Numbered from the stretch's first letter, positions 28,284-39,786 are shown. The stretch: DNA of 64,000 nucleotides from Clonostachys chloroleuca (GCA_037952775.1 JBANAY010000004.1:9362001-9426000); one strand, 5' to 3'. The notes: a model not told the origin generated them from the letters alone. Made by a program: numbers and translations.

Positions 28284-29000
28284 GGTTTAAACGAAAGCAC
28301 CTGTCGCGTGGGGCTACTTCGAGTGACTTGGCTCGTTCCTCGGGCAAGCTCACCGTCTTATATTATAGCTTTGCGAGTACGTGGACATTCTTCGTAATCT
28401 TTTGCGTGAGAAGGAGAAGGAATATTGACAGTGCTTGACGGAGAGGACCCGCAGAAGGATCGGCGCACCCACTTGGACGCTTGTTTTTGATCTTGGGTTT
28501 GATGCAGACTGCGCGGTACTTTAATCCGATGGACACGATGATGGAGGGTTTTGCTGATGAGGAGTTCGAGCCAAGAAATTAGCTCAGATAATGCTTGCAG
28601 TACAATGCGCGCAAACTGCCTCATTGTCCCGCACCCTTGTCGATATCGTACTGATTGACTAGGACTAGGGATTCTGCTGCTGATTAGGAATGCCGAATGA
28701 GGAATAAATAATAAGGAATAATGGGGCTTAAATCGAAGGGAGTTGTGCTCAGCATGACTTCCACAACGGGGCGAACTTGCTCTTAGACGAATGCTTTTGC
28801 TGTATCCTGGAAGCCAGAAGCATCGATGTCTCAGCTTAACCTATAAAGTCCATAAAATACCAATATGTAGCTTTTTGAGACCCGTCTGGGCGTACAGGAA
28901 TCTTCTATCTGTTAACTGTACTCTCCTCGTATTCATCGACGAGATGGCGTTGGGTTGCAATGATCAAGGAAATGTATGTCTGCCACTGGCTTACTTTCTC
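28284..29000. other. Intergenic, protease promoter side
   Basis: Probably contains the promoter of the protease gene on its left and the decayed 3' flank of the NLR pseudogene on its right. No supported coding region. Confidence 0.5.
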
Positions 29001-29004
29001 TGGC

Positions 29005-31360
29005 AGAGGAGAAGTTGAAAACAACCGTCTTTCGAAGTCTTTTATAGCCCATAATAACAACCGACTCAGATACGCGTATTGCATCGAACTCGCCCGGCTG
29101 GTAGGTCACTGGTAGGTAGAAGAAATTGTCATCATGCCAGGTAATCCAGTTATAGTCGAGGCTGATCCCATAGCCGGGGCGACGAGGCTAAATAGACTTG
29201 TGGAGCGCCTTGGAGGAAGAAGACGGAGCAGATGGTAGCGGATTAAGGGGGGGTGGGGTTTCATCAACTCAACCGCTCCAGTTCCAACGAGGAGCTGCGA
29301 ACTCCCCGGTAGAAACTCACAGCTCCATGATGGGGGTAAATATTCTTCTCACTGACCATGCGGATGCCCGTTTGAACATCCCACATATAAATCAAGTCAG
29401 TAGAGGAACTGACTATGATATAATTAGATTTTGGACGAAGATGATGGCGTAAGTAATGTCCCAGGTCCTGAGGCCTAGTGATGGAACATAACAATCGTGG
29501 ATCACGTTCCTGTATCGCAATTCCACACCCGAATCTCGTTGTACAAATTGATACCCGCAGCCCAATCCAGATTGGGAGAGAATGTTATGAGATAGGATGC
29601 GTTAACATAACTCTCTGGCATTGTTTGTTGGCGGCACTGGCCACTGGTGATGTCCCAGGTACAAAGGATGCCGTTGCTGCGATGAGTTTTGAGTCTTGCA
29701 AGAAGCTCAAATTGTCCCAATTGCCCTTTGGACATTCAAAGCGTTGGACACGGTTTCCGTGGTTCTCCAGACACATATATATGATGCCGAACTATCGCCG
29801 CCCGCAAATGCAATGGGCGTTGAATCATTGGAGCAAGCTCCCTCTCGGTTCTTCTGAGTTTGACCTTGAAGATGCACGAACTTCCCCGTATCTGTATGCA
29901 AAAGTCCAATTTTGTTGACTCTTTTGAATTCATTTTTCTCTTGAACGAGGACGAAGGTCGAATTCGGGGGAAACAACAGCTCGGCACTGGCTTGACACTG
30001 ATAGGATCACGTGCAGTCACTCGTATCAGCGCTCCACATACCAATCCAGCGTCATCCAAGGTGGCTATCTTCTTCAAATCTGGAGAAATCGTTATTGTGT
30101 AAGTCTCTTTATGGCGCATCTGTTCCCAAATGCTGTTATTTTCAGCCTCTGCGGCTCTCCAGAGGCGAATAGTGTTGTTTTCGCAACAACCTGGAATCAT
30201 GTGAAAAGACCACGCTTGTAACACCGTGACTATAGCCGCCTAGAGTCTGTACGCATTCGCCAGTTTTCGTACGCCACAATTGAATCTCTCCGCTTAAAGA
30301 GCCGGTCGTCATCAATACCGAGTCATGAGAGAGCGCGACTGACAAAGGGAACTAACGTCTGCTTCACTCTCGTATTCATCCAAAGCATCTATGACGATAG
30401 GACACCCCCTCGGATCGCGTCGCATTAGATCATAGGTTCGATAATGAGTTGGCCTAGCTGATCCCCGACGGCCTTCTTGAAGATATCGCTCTGGTTTTCG
30501 ATTGTACCTAGAATGTGCGAACAAGCTTCTGGAATTTTGACTGCCAAGTCGGCAGCAAGGGTCGAAACGAATTTGGATAGGTTAGATCGGTCCTTTTGCG
30601 TCCGCCTGAAGAAAAAGGTGGCACCAAGGATGCCGGCCTTCTCAAATTCACTAGAGACTGCCAGGGAGATGGTCGATTTTCCTGTGCCAGCACTACCGCT
30701 CAGCCACATAATGGGTTTGGCAGTATCACTACTAACCCATTCCCATATGTCTTGTTGGAGCTGCACTCTGGGGAGGCAGGTCGTGGCATCTTCGTCATCT
30801 GCGTGCGACGATGCTCCTTCAGCAACGGGGATACGTTCCAGTTTCGCTCTCTCGTCAGTACCAATAATGATATTTCTCTATCAACGTTAGCCATCGCGTC
30901 TACATTACTAGGTAAGGTAGTATGATACCTACGTTTGGTCGATCTGTAAACCGAGATGAAATATCTCGCGTGTGCTAACAAGCTCTTGTAGCAAGCCCTC
31001 CACATCTTTGCTTTCATATGGCCACTTCAGCGGACGAAAGCCAAACCGTCTGTGTCCCTTCTTATTGCCCAAATTCTTATCCACCGTATCAAGAACTGAA
31101 CGAGCCTGGCCGGCTGCGGCGGATAGTCGTTTAGCTGTCGTTAATTTTTCGCCGTTCGGACCCTCGAGGAGGGTGCGAACATCCCCAGCCACGATCTTGA
31201 GTCTATTTGTTTCCTGCTGGAGTTTTTCGATGTCGGCCCTGGCGTTCTTGACGTCCTCGGAGTATTGTTATCACCACAATATGACCTTCGTAGACAGATC
31301 AATCATTCCAATTACGTTAGCCACAAGGCCGAGTCCCTCGAGTCCCGATATCACGCATCG
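29005..31360 (-). pseudogene. Decayed STAND/NLR gene: fungal N-domain, NACHT and WD40 repeats
   Basis: Relic of a fungal NOD-like receptor of the NACHT-WD40 class, linked elsewhere to heterokaryon incompatibility and immunity. Pieces in order on the minus strand: the fungal STAND N-terminal helix (G-L-E-G-L-G-L-V-A-N-V-I-G-M-I-D-L-S) near 31330, interrupted in frame by consecutive TGA and TAA near 31265; its continuation Q-Y-S-E-D-V-K-N-A-R; an intron at about 30930; the NACHT P-loop G-S-A-G-T-G-K-S-T near 30690; a frameshift near 30430; Walker B P-I-V-I-D-A-L-D-E near 30400; then an abrupt jump, without the rest of NACHT, to WD40 repeats (S-G-E-I-Q-L-W; N-T-I-R-L-W; C-V-W; I-R-V-W). The repeats are in shifting frames and end with the typical terminal block Y-N-W-I-T-W-H near 29150. 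Several frame changes and stops make it non-functional. Confidence 0.85.
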
Positions 31361-32267
31361 TAGACTTGCTGACACGCTGATGAAACGCCGAAGAAAACGA
31401 TTGACGAGGGGAAAAAATCGGTGACGGGGTAGGAATGTAATTGGGTGAGGCGATTGCCTACCATGCAGGGGATTGATTGTTTGCACATTTGAGGCATCTA
31501 AGAGGCTGTGTGGATTTAATACATGTATGATTCGACTGCACGTGTGTTTTTGGTAGAGCTTACTCGGCGAAGAAAGAATAGGATCAGGCGTTGGGATAAG
31601 GTTGCTGGGTTGCTACATGTTGTATCTGGGATATATAGAAAATTCCGTGTAAATGGAGGTTTGGCAGCGAGTGTCGAAATGAGGCGCGAAGTGGAATGGG
31701 GGCTGCGGTCTAGGGTAGGTCAGTCTCCCCATTTCCCTTTAGTTGAGGAAGGCACATTTCCTCCCTGCCTTTCTCCCCTGCTCATCGACTTCGTTCTAAA
31801 TGTTTGCGAGTAGAGTTTGCGGACAATGATTGCAATCCTCAACGGCAAAACTGTGCTCAGATTGCTTGTATAGCACCCACAATCTTTTTGTCACGCCCAC
31901 TTGGTGCACTATCGAAGACCACCCTGTAAGTGGCCTCGCCGAAGGATCACTCTTGTGATTAGCTCAAGGTACGTCAAAGAGGCTCCAACAGGACAGGCGG
32001 GCAACGAAAAATGGGCGCATTCCTGTTTATATTCCGTTTAGTAAATCGCTTTCATAAACGTACTACTTGCTACCCACTTGTCGTCTGGATGAGAATATCA
32101 TTGCACGCTAAGATTTTACCTGACATAGTATCGACAGGTCGATCGGAACAGCTCGCATTGGGTAATAATTGCTCGTCCACTCGAAGTCTCTGGGCCTTTT
32201 TAAATCCCACGGACCGATATTCCGACTCAGTCTTCGCCTGTCAACAACTATATCGCCCTTAGCCAAA
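31361..32267. other. Intergenic, no supported gene
   Basis: Spacer between the NLR relic and the secreted basic protein gene. The last 110 bases may be the promoter and leader of the gene at 32268. No other coding signal. Confidence 0.5.
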
Positions 32268-32834
32268 ATGAAGGGCTCAATATGGGTCGGTATAGCAATC
32301 TTGTTATGCTGTGGAGATGTCTTTTCACAGTATAAGGAAGAAGCCGACACGAGTGGTGCCACAGAGAGAGAACCGACAGTCACCGACTATGTCCGTGTCA
32401 GGTCTCGCCGGCGGCAACGCAATCTAAGAAGACGGGCGCCCTCTGATTCTACTCGAATGGCTCGAAGGGCCTCTTCGTCCTCGTTGAGTGGGAGCGGAGG
32501 TGTCAGTCGTATGCCGCTGAGAAAGCGAGGAGCAAAAATAAAGAAAGCAAGAAGGCTAAGGAAGAAAGCATCTGCGGCGGCAAAGAAATCAGCTCCGGTT
32601 GCGAAGAAGCCGGCCGCATCGCCGAAGACAGCGGCCAAGCAACCGAAGAAGGCCAGTTCAGCTAAAAAGAAACCAAGCGAAGTACCCAAGAAACAAGCTA
32701 CATCGCCGAACAAACCCACCACTTCGAAAAAGACGCCAAAGAAGAAGCCAGGCTCATCACTTAAGCGCCCTGGAAAGTCGATCCTTAAAGCAAAAGGAAA
32801 AGGGAAGCTTCTACGGAGTGGTAATGTGTATTAA
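32268..32834 (+). CDS. Secreted Lys/Ala/Pro-rich protein resembling a histone H1 tail
   Basis: A 188-residue single-exon protein starting MKGSIWVGIAILLCCGDVFSQ. The first 20 residues are a good signal peptide, and the ATG has the context CCAAAATG. The mature part starts with about 30 mixed residues. It then becomes extremely basic: Arg-rich (S-R-R-R-Q-R-N-L-R-R-R) and finally about 90 residues of Lys/Ala/Pro/Ser repeats of the type A-K-K-P-A-A-S-P-K-T-A-A-K-Q-P-K, very like the C-terminal tail of linker histones. No globular H1 winged-helix domain is present. An upstream in-frame ATG at 32169 would bury the signal peptide, so I prefer 32268. It could be a secreted cationic effector, a wall- or DNA-binding protein, or an orphan gene. 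No family recognised. Confidence 0.65.
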   Translation: MKGSIWVGIAILLCCGDVFSQYKEEADTSGATEREPTVTDYVRVRSRRRQRNLRRRAPSDSTRMARRASSSSLSGSGGVSRMPLRKRGAKIKKARRLRKKASAAAKKSAPVAKKPAASPKTAAKQPKKASSAKKKPSEVPKKQATSPNKPTTSKKTPKKKPGSSLKRPGKSILKAKGKGKLLRSGNVY

Positions 32835-33674
32835 TCCACATTGGCGGTCGTTACTTGTCTCAAGAGGACGATACCGGGCTGCATATATCAATGAGCTGTG
32901 TGAGGTGTGGAGAAGCCAAATGGGGCTTGTACTACCTGGCTCGGGCAGAACTTTGACTCCGCCCACACGTAACCTACGCAGAATCGTTGCCAGACGGTGA
33001 TGGAGGAGTGAGGGAGACAGGGTGGCGTTAGCTACCCCCTAGCCATGTAGGGTTGATTGTCTTTGGGATGTTACCGTTTGGGACTCAAGATTAGGCCTAT
33101 GAATTGAAGGATCGAAGCAACTCTAGTCATCTAGCGGACCTGTCACAAAGAGAACAGTGAGGGAGAGAGGAAAACCGGCCGTTTGATGAGGAGTTTCTGG
33201 AAATAGGAAGTCAATGATACAATCCTTCTAGAGTCCGCTTTACAAGCTCCTTAGAATTTGGCATGTTGACCAGGGGACATTTCATGCACTAGAAACCAGT
33301 GGAGAGTACAATGAGAAGCAAGCTACTTTAACGAGAGATTGCCCAGCCCCGCGCATATAGGTCTTCAAGAGATTCGTGAACTAAAGAGGCTGCACTTGGT
33401 TTAAGACTAAAGGTACAATGCCCGGAAATAATGCATATCTCTGTAACATTGGGTTATTGCCTGGTTCATCTGGGCAAATAATGAATGTTGATTCCTGTAT
33501 CTACGTCATCCAGCGTAGAATGTGGATGTTAATGGCACGGGGCCAGCTCTCAACATTATTGTTGCCTGGCTAATCAGGCTGAGGTTTCCCTTTTGCTTAT
33601 TACGCTGTTGCCCACAAACTGTTCAAACGCAACAAACCTTCCACCCAAAAACATCAACAAAAAGCATAAGCCCC
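32835..33674. other. Intergenic, no supported gene
   Basis: Spacer upstream of the kinase-like gene. The frame 32599-33000 is a shadow of the basic protein plus chance. The last 80 bases are A/C-rich leader-like sequence. Confidence 0.5.
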
Positions 33675-35102
33675 ATGTCTTTCATCCCGAGGCTTAGAGC
33701 CTCTCTGCTGAGGCCGCCGTCGTTGGCACCCCTAACCTTCCGACATGTGTCTCGAATCCCCCCAACACGTACCCTGTCTTCTCGAGCAACAGATTTCCCC
33801 ACAGGCTGGGAGCTTGCACCCATCCAAAACGTGGAACGCATGGGAAGATACTCACCTGGAGGTTATTATGCTATTAACATCCGTGACAGTTTACATAATG
33901 ATCGGTACCGCATCGTTCACAAACTTGGCCACGGAACGTTTTCAACAGTCTGGCTGGCGAACGACACCCTCAAATGGCGTTATGTGGCCCTCAAGATTGG
34001 AACGGGAGACGCAAACTTCAAGGAGGCTAGCATCCTGGAGAAAGTGGCTCCTAAGAGCCAACTCCTACCCCCTCTACTGGATCGATTCACGCTGGAAGGC
34101 CCCAACGGAAAGCACCCATGTTACACGACTCTCCCTGCTCGGATGACCGTCTCGGACGCACTTAATGCATCCGACTGTAGGCTTTTCCAGCTCGATGTTG
34201 CGAGAGCTTTGGCCGCACAGATGGCTCTTGCTGTCTCGGCACTGCATGATCATGGCCTTGCACACGGAAGTCTGTGCCCATCTCTTCCATTCCTTTTTTC
34301 TTGCCTGACTAACTCGTGAACAGATCTACATCTCGGAAACATAGCACTTCGAATGACATCTGACATGAGCCGCATGACCCAAAAGGATCTGTACGACTTT
34401 TATGGTCAGCCCAGGCGGAAGGAAGTAGTCCACCTCGAGGGAAAGCCGCTCCCGCCCGGAATTCCGACCCACGGTATCTTGCCAGTGTGGCTTGGTGGGA
34501 GAAGTGAAGACATCCTTCTTCCCGACGCCCAGATCATGCTTGTGAACTTTGGCGAGGCCTTTTACCCGGACAAGGAGAAGAAGTTTGAGTCACGCACACC
34601 GGCGCTCCTACGACCACCCGAAGCTCGCTTCGAATCGAACCAACCCCTTGGCCTGTCATCGGACATCTGGACGCTCGCGTGCTCCATGTGGGAAGTTCTC
34701 GGCCAGGGACCGCTTTTCAAGAGCTTCTTCCGAGATGAGGACTTTATCGCCGCCCAACAGATCGAAACACTAAGACCCCTACTTCCGGCTTGGTGGAAGC
34801 GCTGGGAGAAACGAGGAGAGTGGTTCACGGAAGCTGGAGAGCCGATCAAGGATGAAGACGACGAGATTGAGACGCTCGAGGATAAATTCAAGATTAGTAT
34901 GCAACAGTCCAGAGCTGCCGAGAAGATGCCGCTGTTTGGTCCAGAGGAGGAGAGAGCGCTCCTGAAAATGTTTCGATCGATGCTTGTGTTCGCACCAGAG
35001 TCACGATCAACGATCAGCGAAGTGATCAATTCGGAGTGGATGCAGAGGTGGGCGCTCCCTGCTTACTACGAACTCGAGAAGGCAAAAAGTAAAGATTCCT
35101 GA
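33675..35102 (+). CDS. SRPK-like kinase-fold protein, predicted pseudokinase
   Basis: A 457-residue protein in two exons, 33675-34269 and 34324-35102 (intron GTCTGT...GAACAG). The N-terminus is Arg/Ser-rich without acidic residues (MSFIPRLRASLLRPPS...), like a mitochondrial presequence. The kinase N-lobe is intact: glycine loop L-G-H-G-T-F-S-T-V at 84-92 and V-A-L-K with Lys107. This matches fungal SRPK-like proteins, which begin 'ERMGRYSPGGYY'. The catalytic loop spans the splice site and reads H-G-N199-L-H-L-G-N, with Asn where the catalytic Asp should be. The metal-binding DFG reads V-N273-F-G, again Asn for Asp. Both key Asp residues are therefore lost, so phosphotransfer is unlikely. The C-lobe contains P-P-E and D-I-W-T-L-A-C-S-M-W-E motifs. 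Asn199 depends on the exact splice; Asn273 does not. Confidence 0.85.
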
Positions 35103-36340
35103 GGCAGGAAGTAGGGGCCCAAGTTTGTAAAGCCGGGCCAAACTTCGAGATTGAGGGGAGTTCCCATGTAAAGGCGGACTCTTCCGCCTTCTAATGAATT
35201 GAACAGGCGTTTGCACTTTTATATGAACTTGACCCTAACTTGTGACCGACGAGCGAATCGACTGCTTGCGCTGTCTCTGTCTAATTGAAATCAGCTAGGC
35301 CTCAGGAAGCCATGCCGCTAGAAATCTTAATTTAACCTACGTAAGATTTCATCTCTTCTCAACCTATGCGGGCGGTGATGCTGTCAATTCACGCGATAGC
35401 CGCTGTGGGTTGTATGTCTTTGTGTTGTGGTTATGAGTTGTAGCCTCCTTTGTCCCATCTTCATTACCTCAAGGGAGAACCGAAGCACATGTGGCTATCT
35501 ACGTACCGCTGAACAAGATTAGTCGCGAGCTGTTTATTTTGTATATTGAGATTGTACTAGCTAGAAGCAAGCGGAGAGGTGAAGATCAAAGTTCAGTAAA
35601 GAGCCATGTAGACTTGTCTATCGGATATACCGCATTAATAGCTTCCTAGGTCCTGATGCCACTAATATTTGCTCCTTGGATGCCGTAAGTGGCATGTAAA
35701 CAGCTGATTCTCCGGAAGATAGTGAGATTTTGCTAGGCCGTTGTGTTGTTGGCTGGGAATTCAGTCGACTGCATTTGAGGATCATTTGTTTTTTCTATTG
35801 TCGGGGAGAGATAAGTCTGAGCTGAGAGCCCGAGACCGCTTCTTGGGATGCTCTGGGAGTCTGAGACCAGTACCTTTCTACTATGCCAGTCGTTGATTCG
35901 GTAGACAGATTCTCGATGTAGGTATCTATACCTTCGAGTTGATAAAATTTAATTTTCTTACGGAGAAGAGAGTGGGGTGGTTCCATATTGCGATCCAGGT
36001 GTAGTTTAGAAGTATCGATCACTGTCTAATCAATGATATGAATGGCATTGATGATCTTTGGGCGCAAATGCCCATTCTGAAGAGATGCGATCAGGTAGTT
36101 TGGTGATGTTAGGGAAAGGCACTATCTGATAGGCCGCCAGATGCCGCTGCCTCTAAATTTACACTACAAGTCGAGAGATTGGTGTTTGGGCAGCTAGATT
36201 AGGAAGAATAGGAAGCCGTTTTTGGAGGTCGGGACAGCGAGGGTGTTGGCAACTCGGATGTAGACTCTACACATGCACCGGCGGTGACCTACCCCAGCGG
36301 CTAAGGCCATACACACACGTCCTAAATTAGAATCATGCCC
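35103..36340. other. Intergenic, no supported gene
   Basis: Spacer of about 1.2 kb between the pseudokinase and the DUF3435 relic, moderately AT-rich. Short open frames only. Confidence 0.5.
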
Positions 36341-36379
36341 ACCGTCTCAACGCACTCCCTGTCCTCACCAGCGCGTACA

Positions 36380-37650
36380 AAGTACAAAAGAGTTGAGGGC
36401 AACCCCCGTGAAAGAGCTCCGATTGATTCCACCAGACTCATCATTCCCATTGCTTGAAGTCCACTTTCTCAAGCCTGACTATGCTGATAATACCAAAATC
36501 AACATCGCTGATATCCTACGTAAATGGCAAACGTGAGTACCTTTTTCTATTGATCTCACAGTCGATTATTAATATTAATATCATCAGGTGCTGCAAAGAC
36601 ACCCGGCTTGGCCCCTGGAAAGATGTTATTCAAAAAGCCGTCCGCGCAATGACAATGGATTTCCTCGATCACATATGCGTGAGATGGAAGATGTAATCCG
36701 AAGGTACATCTTGGGAGTACTGGCGTCAATACAAACAGCTCTACGCAGGTGTGACGGGCAGATATATTGATAGGGATGACAGCAGAGAGGTCCTCAAGGT
36801 GCACCTTCCCCCTCGATGGATACCTGGTGCTCATGAGCAATGATGCTGACATCACAGTGGCACAACGCGATTCTCGTTCCACGGTATGGGCTTCGCCCCC
36901 TGATATCGATGGAGAACCTGTACTCGGACCCAATGACCTTCTGACCTTGTTGACTTTCAACATCGCCTATGACACCGGCATCTTCTCTATCGAAAGACAA
37001 CGTATCAATCTCTCGGGGATCTACCTCTTCCTCTCGTACACCGGCGCGCGCCCGGCAGAGATTGTCGATAACGAAAAGCAAAAGCCGAAAGACGGTTCGC
37101 ATGAAGAGTTCTGGGATGAGCGAGGCGGCTTCCTCGACGACGAAGAGCCCACCGGAACAGTTCCAGATATGGCCACCCGTGTCCTCGAGGAAATCCTTAC
37201 TCAAGAGACTGAGGGTCGTGGGTGGTGTCCCAAACCACTTTGCTATGAGTATGTGCATCTAATGGTTGTTCGCCATCCCGAAACTCACGAGGACGTGCTG
37301 GCGATGGGTATCAGACTTGTACACCACAAGGGCGCGGACAATAAACCTAAGCCATATGTGACCGCACCATGTTGATTTGGGAATGGGACTTGGCTGACAT
37401 CCTCAGGACCTTCTTCTTCTTCACGACCACGAAACGACTACTTTTTTTGCCCTATCCTGATCCTCATCAGCCTCGCGCTAGCCGATGGTGCCTTCGCTGC
37501 TCGCGGCATAACCAGCGCATCCCACATTTTCCAACTCAGGAATACCTAGACCACTACTTGTATTTCAATTCGATGGAAAGAAGAGTGGCTGAAACGACCA
37601 ATCCTTCGTGCTCCCGAACTGACGGGCCACAGACCGTTATTATATTCTAA
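36380..37650 (+). pseudogene. DUF3435 tyrosine-recombinase-like relic (Starship-captain superfamily)
   Basis: Degenerate member of DUF3435, the fungal family that includes tyrosine-recombinase 'captains' of Starship elements and related relics. Pieces: an N-terminal block reading Y-W-R-Q-Y-K-Q-L-Y-A-G-V-T-G-R near 36720; the core frame 36767-37375 with G-P-N-D-L-L-T-L-L-T-F-N-I-A-Y-D-T-G-I-F, then E-R-Q-R-I-N-L-S-G and Y-T-G-A-R-P-A-E-I-V-D-N-E-K, which carries the conserved Arg of the recombinase; and C-terminal pieces in other frames (L-L-L-L-H-D-H-E-T-T and I-L-S-L-A-L-A-D-G-A-F after a frame change near 37400). Stops and frameshifts separate the pieces. An intact captain is 600 or more residues, so this is broken. 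DUF3435 genes are also common outside Starships, and no cargo boundary is proven. Confidence 0.75.
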
Positions 37651-38126
37651 GCTAAGGCTCTAATCGGCTTATATACTTTTTATAAGTTTAAGTAAATGGA
37701 TATAATTTTGTTGAACTTTATACTATTACTAAAACTTTAAATGCTTAGTTGATCGTACGGATACAACATGTTGATTCAGTAACAGATGCTCAAACGGAAT
37801 GTGCTTCTCGGCCATCCCCAGCTGAGCACCGATTGGCCCCTGGTCACGCGCAAAATCAGCGCGTCGATTTCCATAAATCCATGACCGATGTCCCTCGACT
37901 CATTTTTTAAACAGATATTTCTCGGGCCCATGTGCAGCTTCGTCGATGGCGCACGATCTTGGATCCTTCAGCAGCGCGGGCCGTGACAATCGCTCTTAAC
38001 CTGTTCACTGTGACTGACAGCCTCTTGCCTGGCCTATTCAATGCTTCGGCTGATGACCTTTCCTCCTACGTGCCTGACAGGCCTTTTTGTGTAGTCACCC
38101 TTCACCAGGCAGTAATTGTAACTGCC
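37651..38126. other. AT-rich spacer downstream of the DUF3435 relic
   Basis: The stretch 37650-37760 is very AT-rich (TATAAGTTTAAGTAAATGG type), unlike flanking genes, as is common beside decayed mobile elements. No coding signal. Confidence 0.45.
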
Positions 38127-39260
38127 TTAGAATTGGTTCTCCGTCTTGCTTGAATTGACGAGGAGAGGGCCCGAGGCGCCAACCCCGCCATCACATGACT
38201 CCGCCTCACGCTCCTTGAGTGCTCTCCCCAGCCCAAGAAGTTCAAACTCGAGGACCAGCCTGGTAGCCATGGCCGAGGCCACAAAGCTGTAAATGACAAT
38301 CAGCGAGTCGGCCAAAAACACAAAGTAGACACTGCCCAAGAGTGCAGAGCCAGCTATGATGTGCAGACTGGCACAAAGGCGAACGGCGAAGCTGAAGAAT
38401 GCTTGCAAGGCTACCAAGTTTTCCCGGGGCTGCAGGTCAAAGCCCGTCTTGTACAGGCTGGGTGTGAATTCGTGAATAAGCATGCGGCGGAATCGACCAC
38501 CCTTTGACGAGGCGGGCTCGCGGAGATAGGCGAGACGGAAGGCCATGAATCCAAGGATATGGACAGGCAGAGCGAGGACGGCCCAACCGAAGAGCGTGGT
38601 TTCTTCTGGTAAGCCTGCAATATACACGACAATGGGGGCGATGGATACCCCTCTGTATGTAAGCCTCCAGATCTGGAAAAAGGAGTTGGCTGTCGCTGCT
38701 ATGCCAATGACGTACTGGCCCACGGATATGATGGTCAGAACCAAGGGGTTGGGTCTCTTCAGGAATCTCAGCTTGGCAAATGGGTCGCGCGTCTTCTTCC
38801 TCTTCTCGACAAGCTCTTCGAGATCTTCGAAGCTCATGGGCGAGGCAGGGTTTGGCGACAGTGATCCGTACGCGAGCAGGGCGGCCAGGATTGGTCTGCG
38901 AACAGCCAGGAAGCTGAGTTCCGAGACCGTGGGGCCAATGTTGGCGAGGAGAACGGGAAGAAGGGCAAACAGGATGCCGGTGACGGCCATTCCCGCCTTC
39001 TCGGTCTCTGTCAAGACCTGGTCAAGGATACAGTCGAGTAGAGCCCCAGAGTATATGTGTCGGCCTGGTGGCTCCTCGAGAGACCCATCGGTGTAGTTGC
39101 TGTATTCCTCGCGGCATCTTGTGAGAATGTGCGGTTTGGTAAAAGTGTCAAAGGTCGGAAAGTAGTCCACGAATTGATCTGTGGTACGGCCAAGAGCGTG
39201 GCAGGATGTGACGTGCCAGGCCAAAATGACCAAGATGGATAGAGAGAGTCGACGATCCAT
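38127..39260 (-). CDS. Polytopic membrane protein of unknown function
   Basis: A 377-residue intact single-exon frame. Residues 1-22 (MDRRLSLSILVILAWHVTSCHA) look like a cleaved signal peptide. An extracellular segment of about 60 residues with two Cys and an N-Y-T glycosylation sequon follows. Then come six to seven hydrophobic helices, starting at about 88 (A-G-M-A-V-T-G-I-L-F-A-L-L-P-V-L-L-A) and ending at about 345, with a Lys/Arg-rich cytosolic loop (V-E-K-R-K-K-T-R-D) near 155. It resembles hypothetical membrane proteins of plant-associated ascomycetes; I cannot name a family or substrate. It lies between two mobile-element relics but is undamaged. Confidence 0.75.
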   Translation of the reverse strand: MDRRLSLSILVILAWHVTSCHALGRTTDQFVDYFPTFDTFTKPHILTRCREEYSNYTDGSLEEPPGRHIYSGALLDCILDQVLTETEKAGMAVTGILFALLPVLLANIGPTVSELSFLAVRRPILAALLAYGSLSPNPASPMSFEDLEELVEKRKKTRDPFAKLRFLKRPNPLVLTIISVGQYVIGIAATANSFFQIWRLTYRGVSIAPIVVYIAGLPEETTLFGWAVLALPVHILGFMAFRLAYLREPASSKGGRFRRMLIHEFTPSLYKTGFDLQPRENLVALQAFFSFAVRLCASLHIIAGSALLGSVYFVFLADSLIVIYSFVASAMATRLVLEFELLGLGRALKEREAESCDGGVGASGPLLVNSSKTENQF

Positions 39261-39777
39261 GATATATTGCGTGCGTGCGCAAGCCTACACCCTAGAGTTG
39301 AGGGAAAGCTTCCAAAAAGCGCTTTCCTGGATGAAAGAGGATCATCGACCAAAGAGCAAAAATCATCGATCAAAGATCAAAGCACAGAGATCGGGCATGG
39401 GCATGCATTGTTCTTTATGTTGGAGAACGACAGGCATTTCAGGACAAGGGCTAAACGAGTGCCAAGGCGTATGCTATCCTTGTCCTCCATACTTATAGCC
39501 CTGCGACTTGCTAACAGGCACGATTGAGAATTTCTGCCCGGTGACTTGTGTCAGCTCGACTTGCAGGGTGTTTCAGCTTGGTGAAAGCTTCCCCGGCAGA
39601 GTGCAGGGATATAGGCCCACGAAGGCTGGCACGTGGAACATGTACGGCGGACTTATATACCAGTTTTAGGAAGATGACTCGTCTTACTGAAAGGTTTAGA
39701 GAAAAATTGGTTGTCAGCTTCGATTGTCACGAAGCTCGTGATTGGCCTCTTTACGAAGTCGACAGGGTCCCTGGACA
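39261..39777. other. Intergenic, promoter side of the membrane protein
   Basis: Probably contains the promoter of the minus-strand membrane protein. No supported coding region. Confidence 0.45.
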
Positions 39778-39786
39778 GAAAAGGTC
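39778..39786. repeat. Left 9-bp target-site duplication of the MITE
   Basis: GAAAAGGTC, identical to 40139-40147, directly outside the left inverted repeat. Confidence 0.8.
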
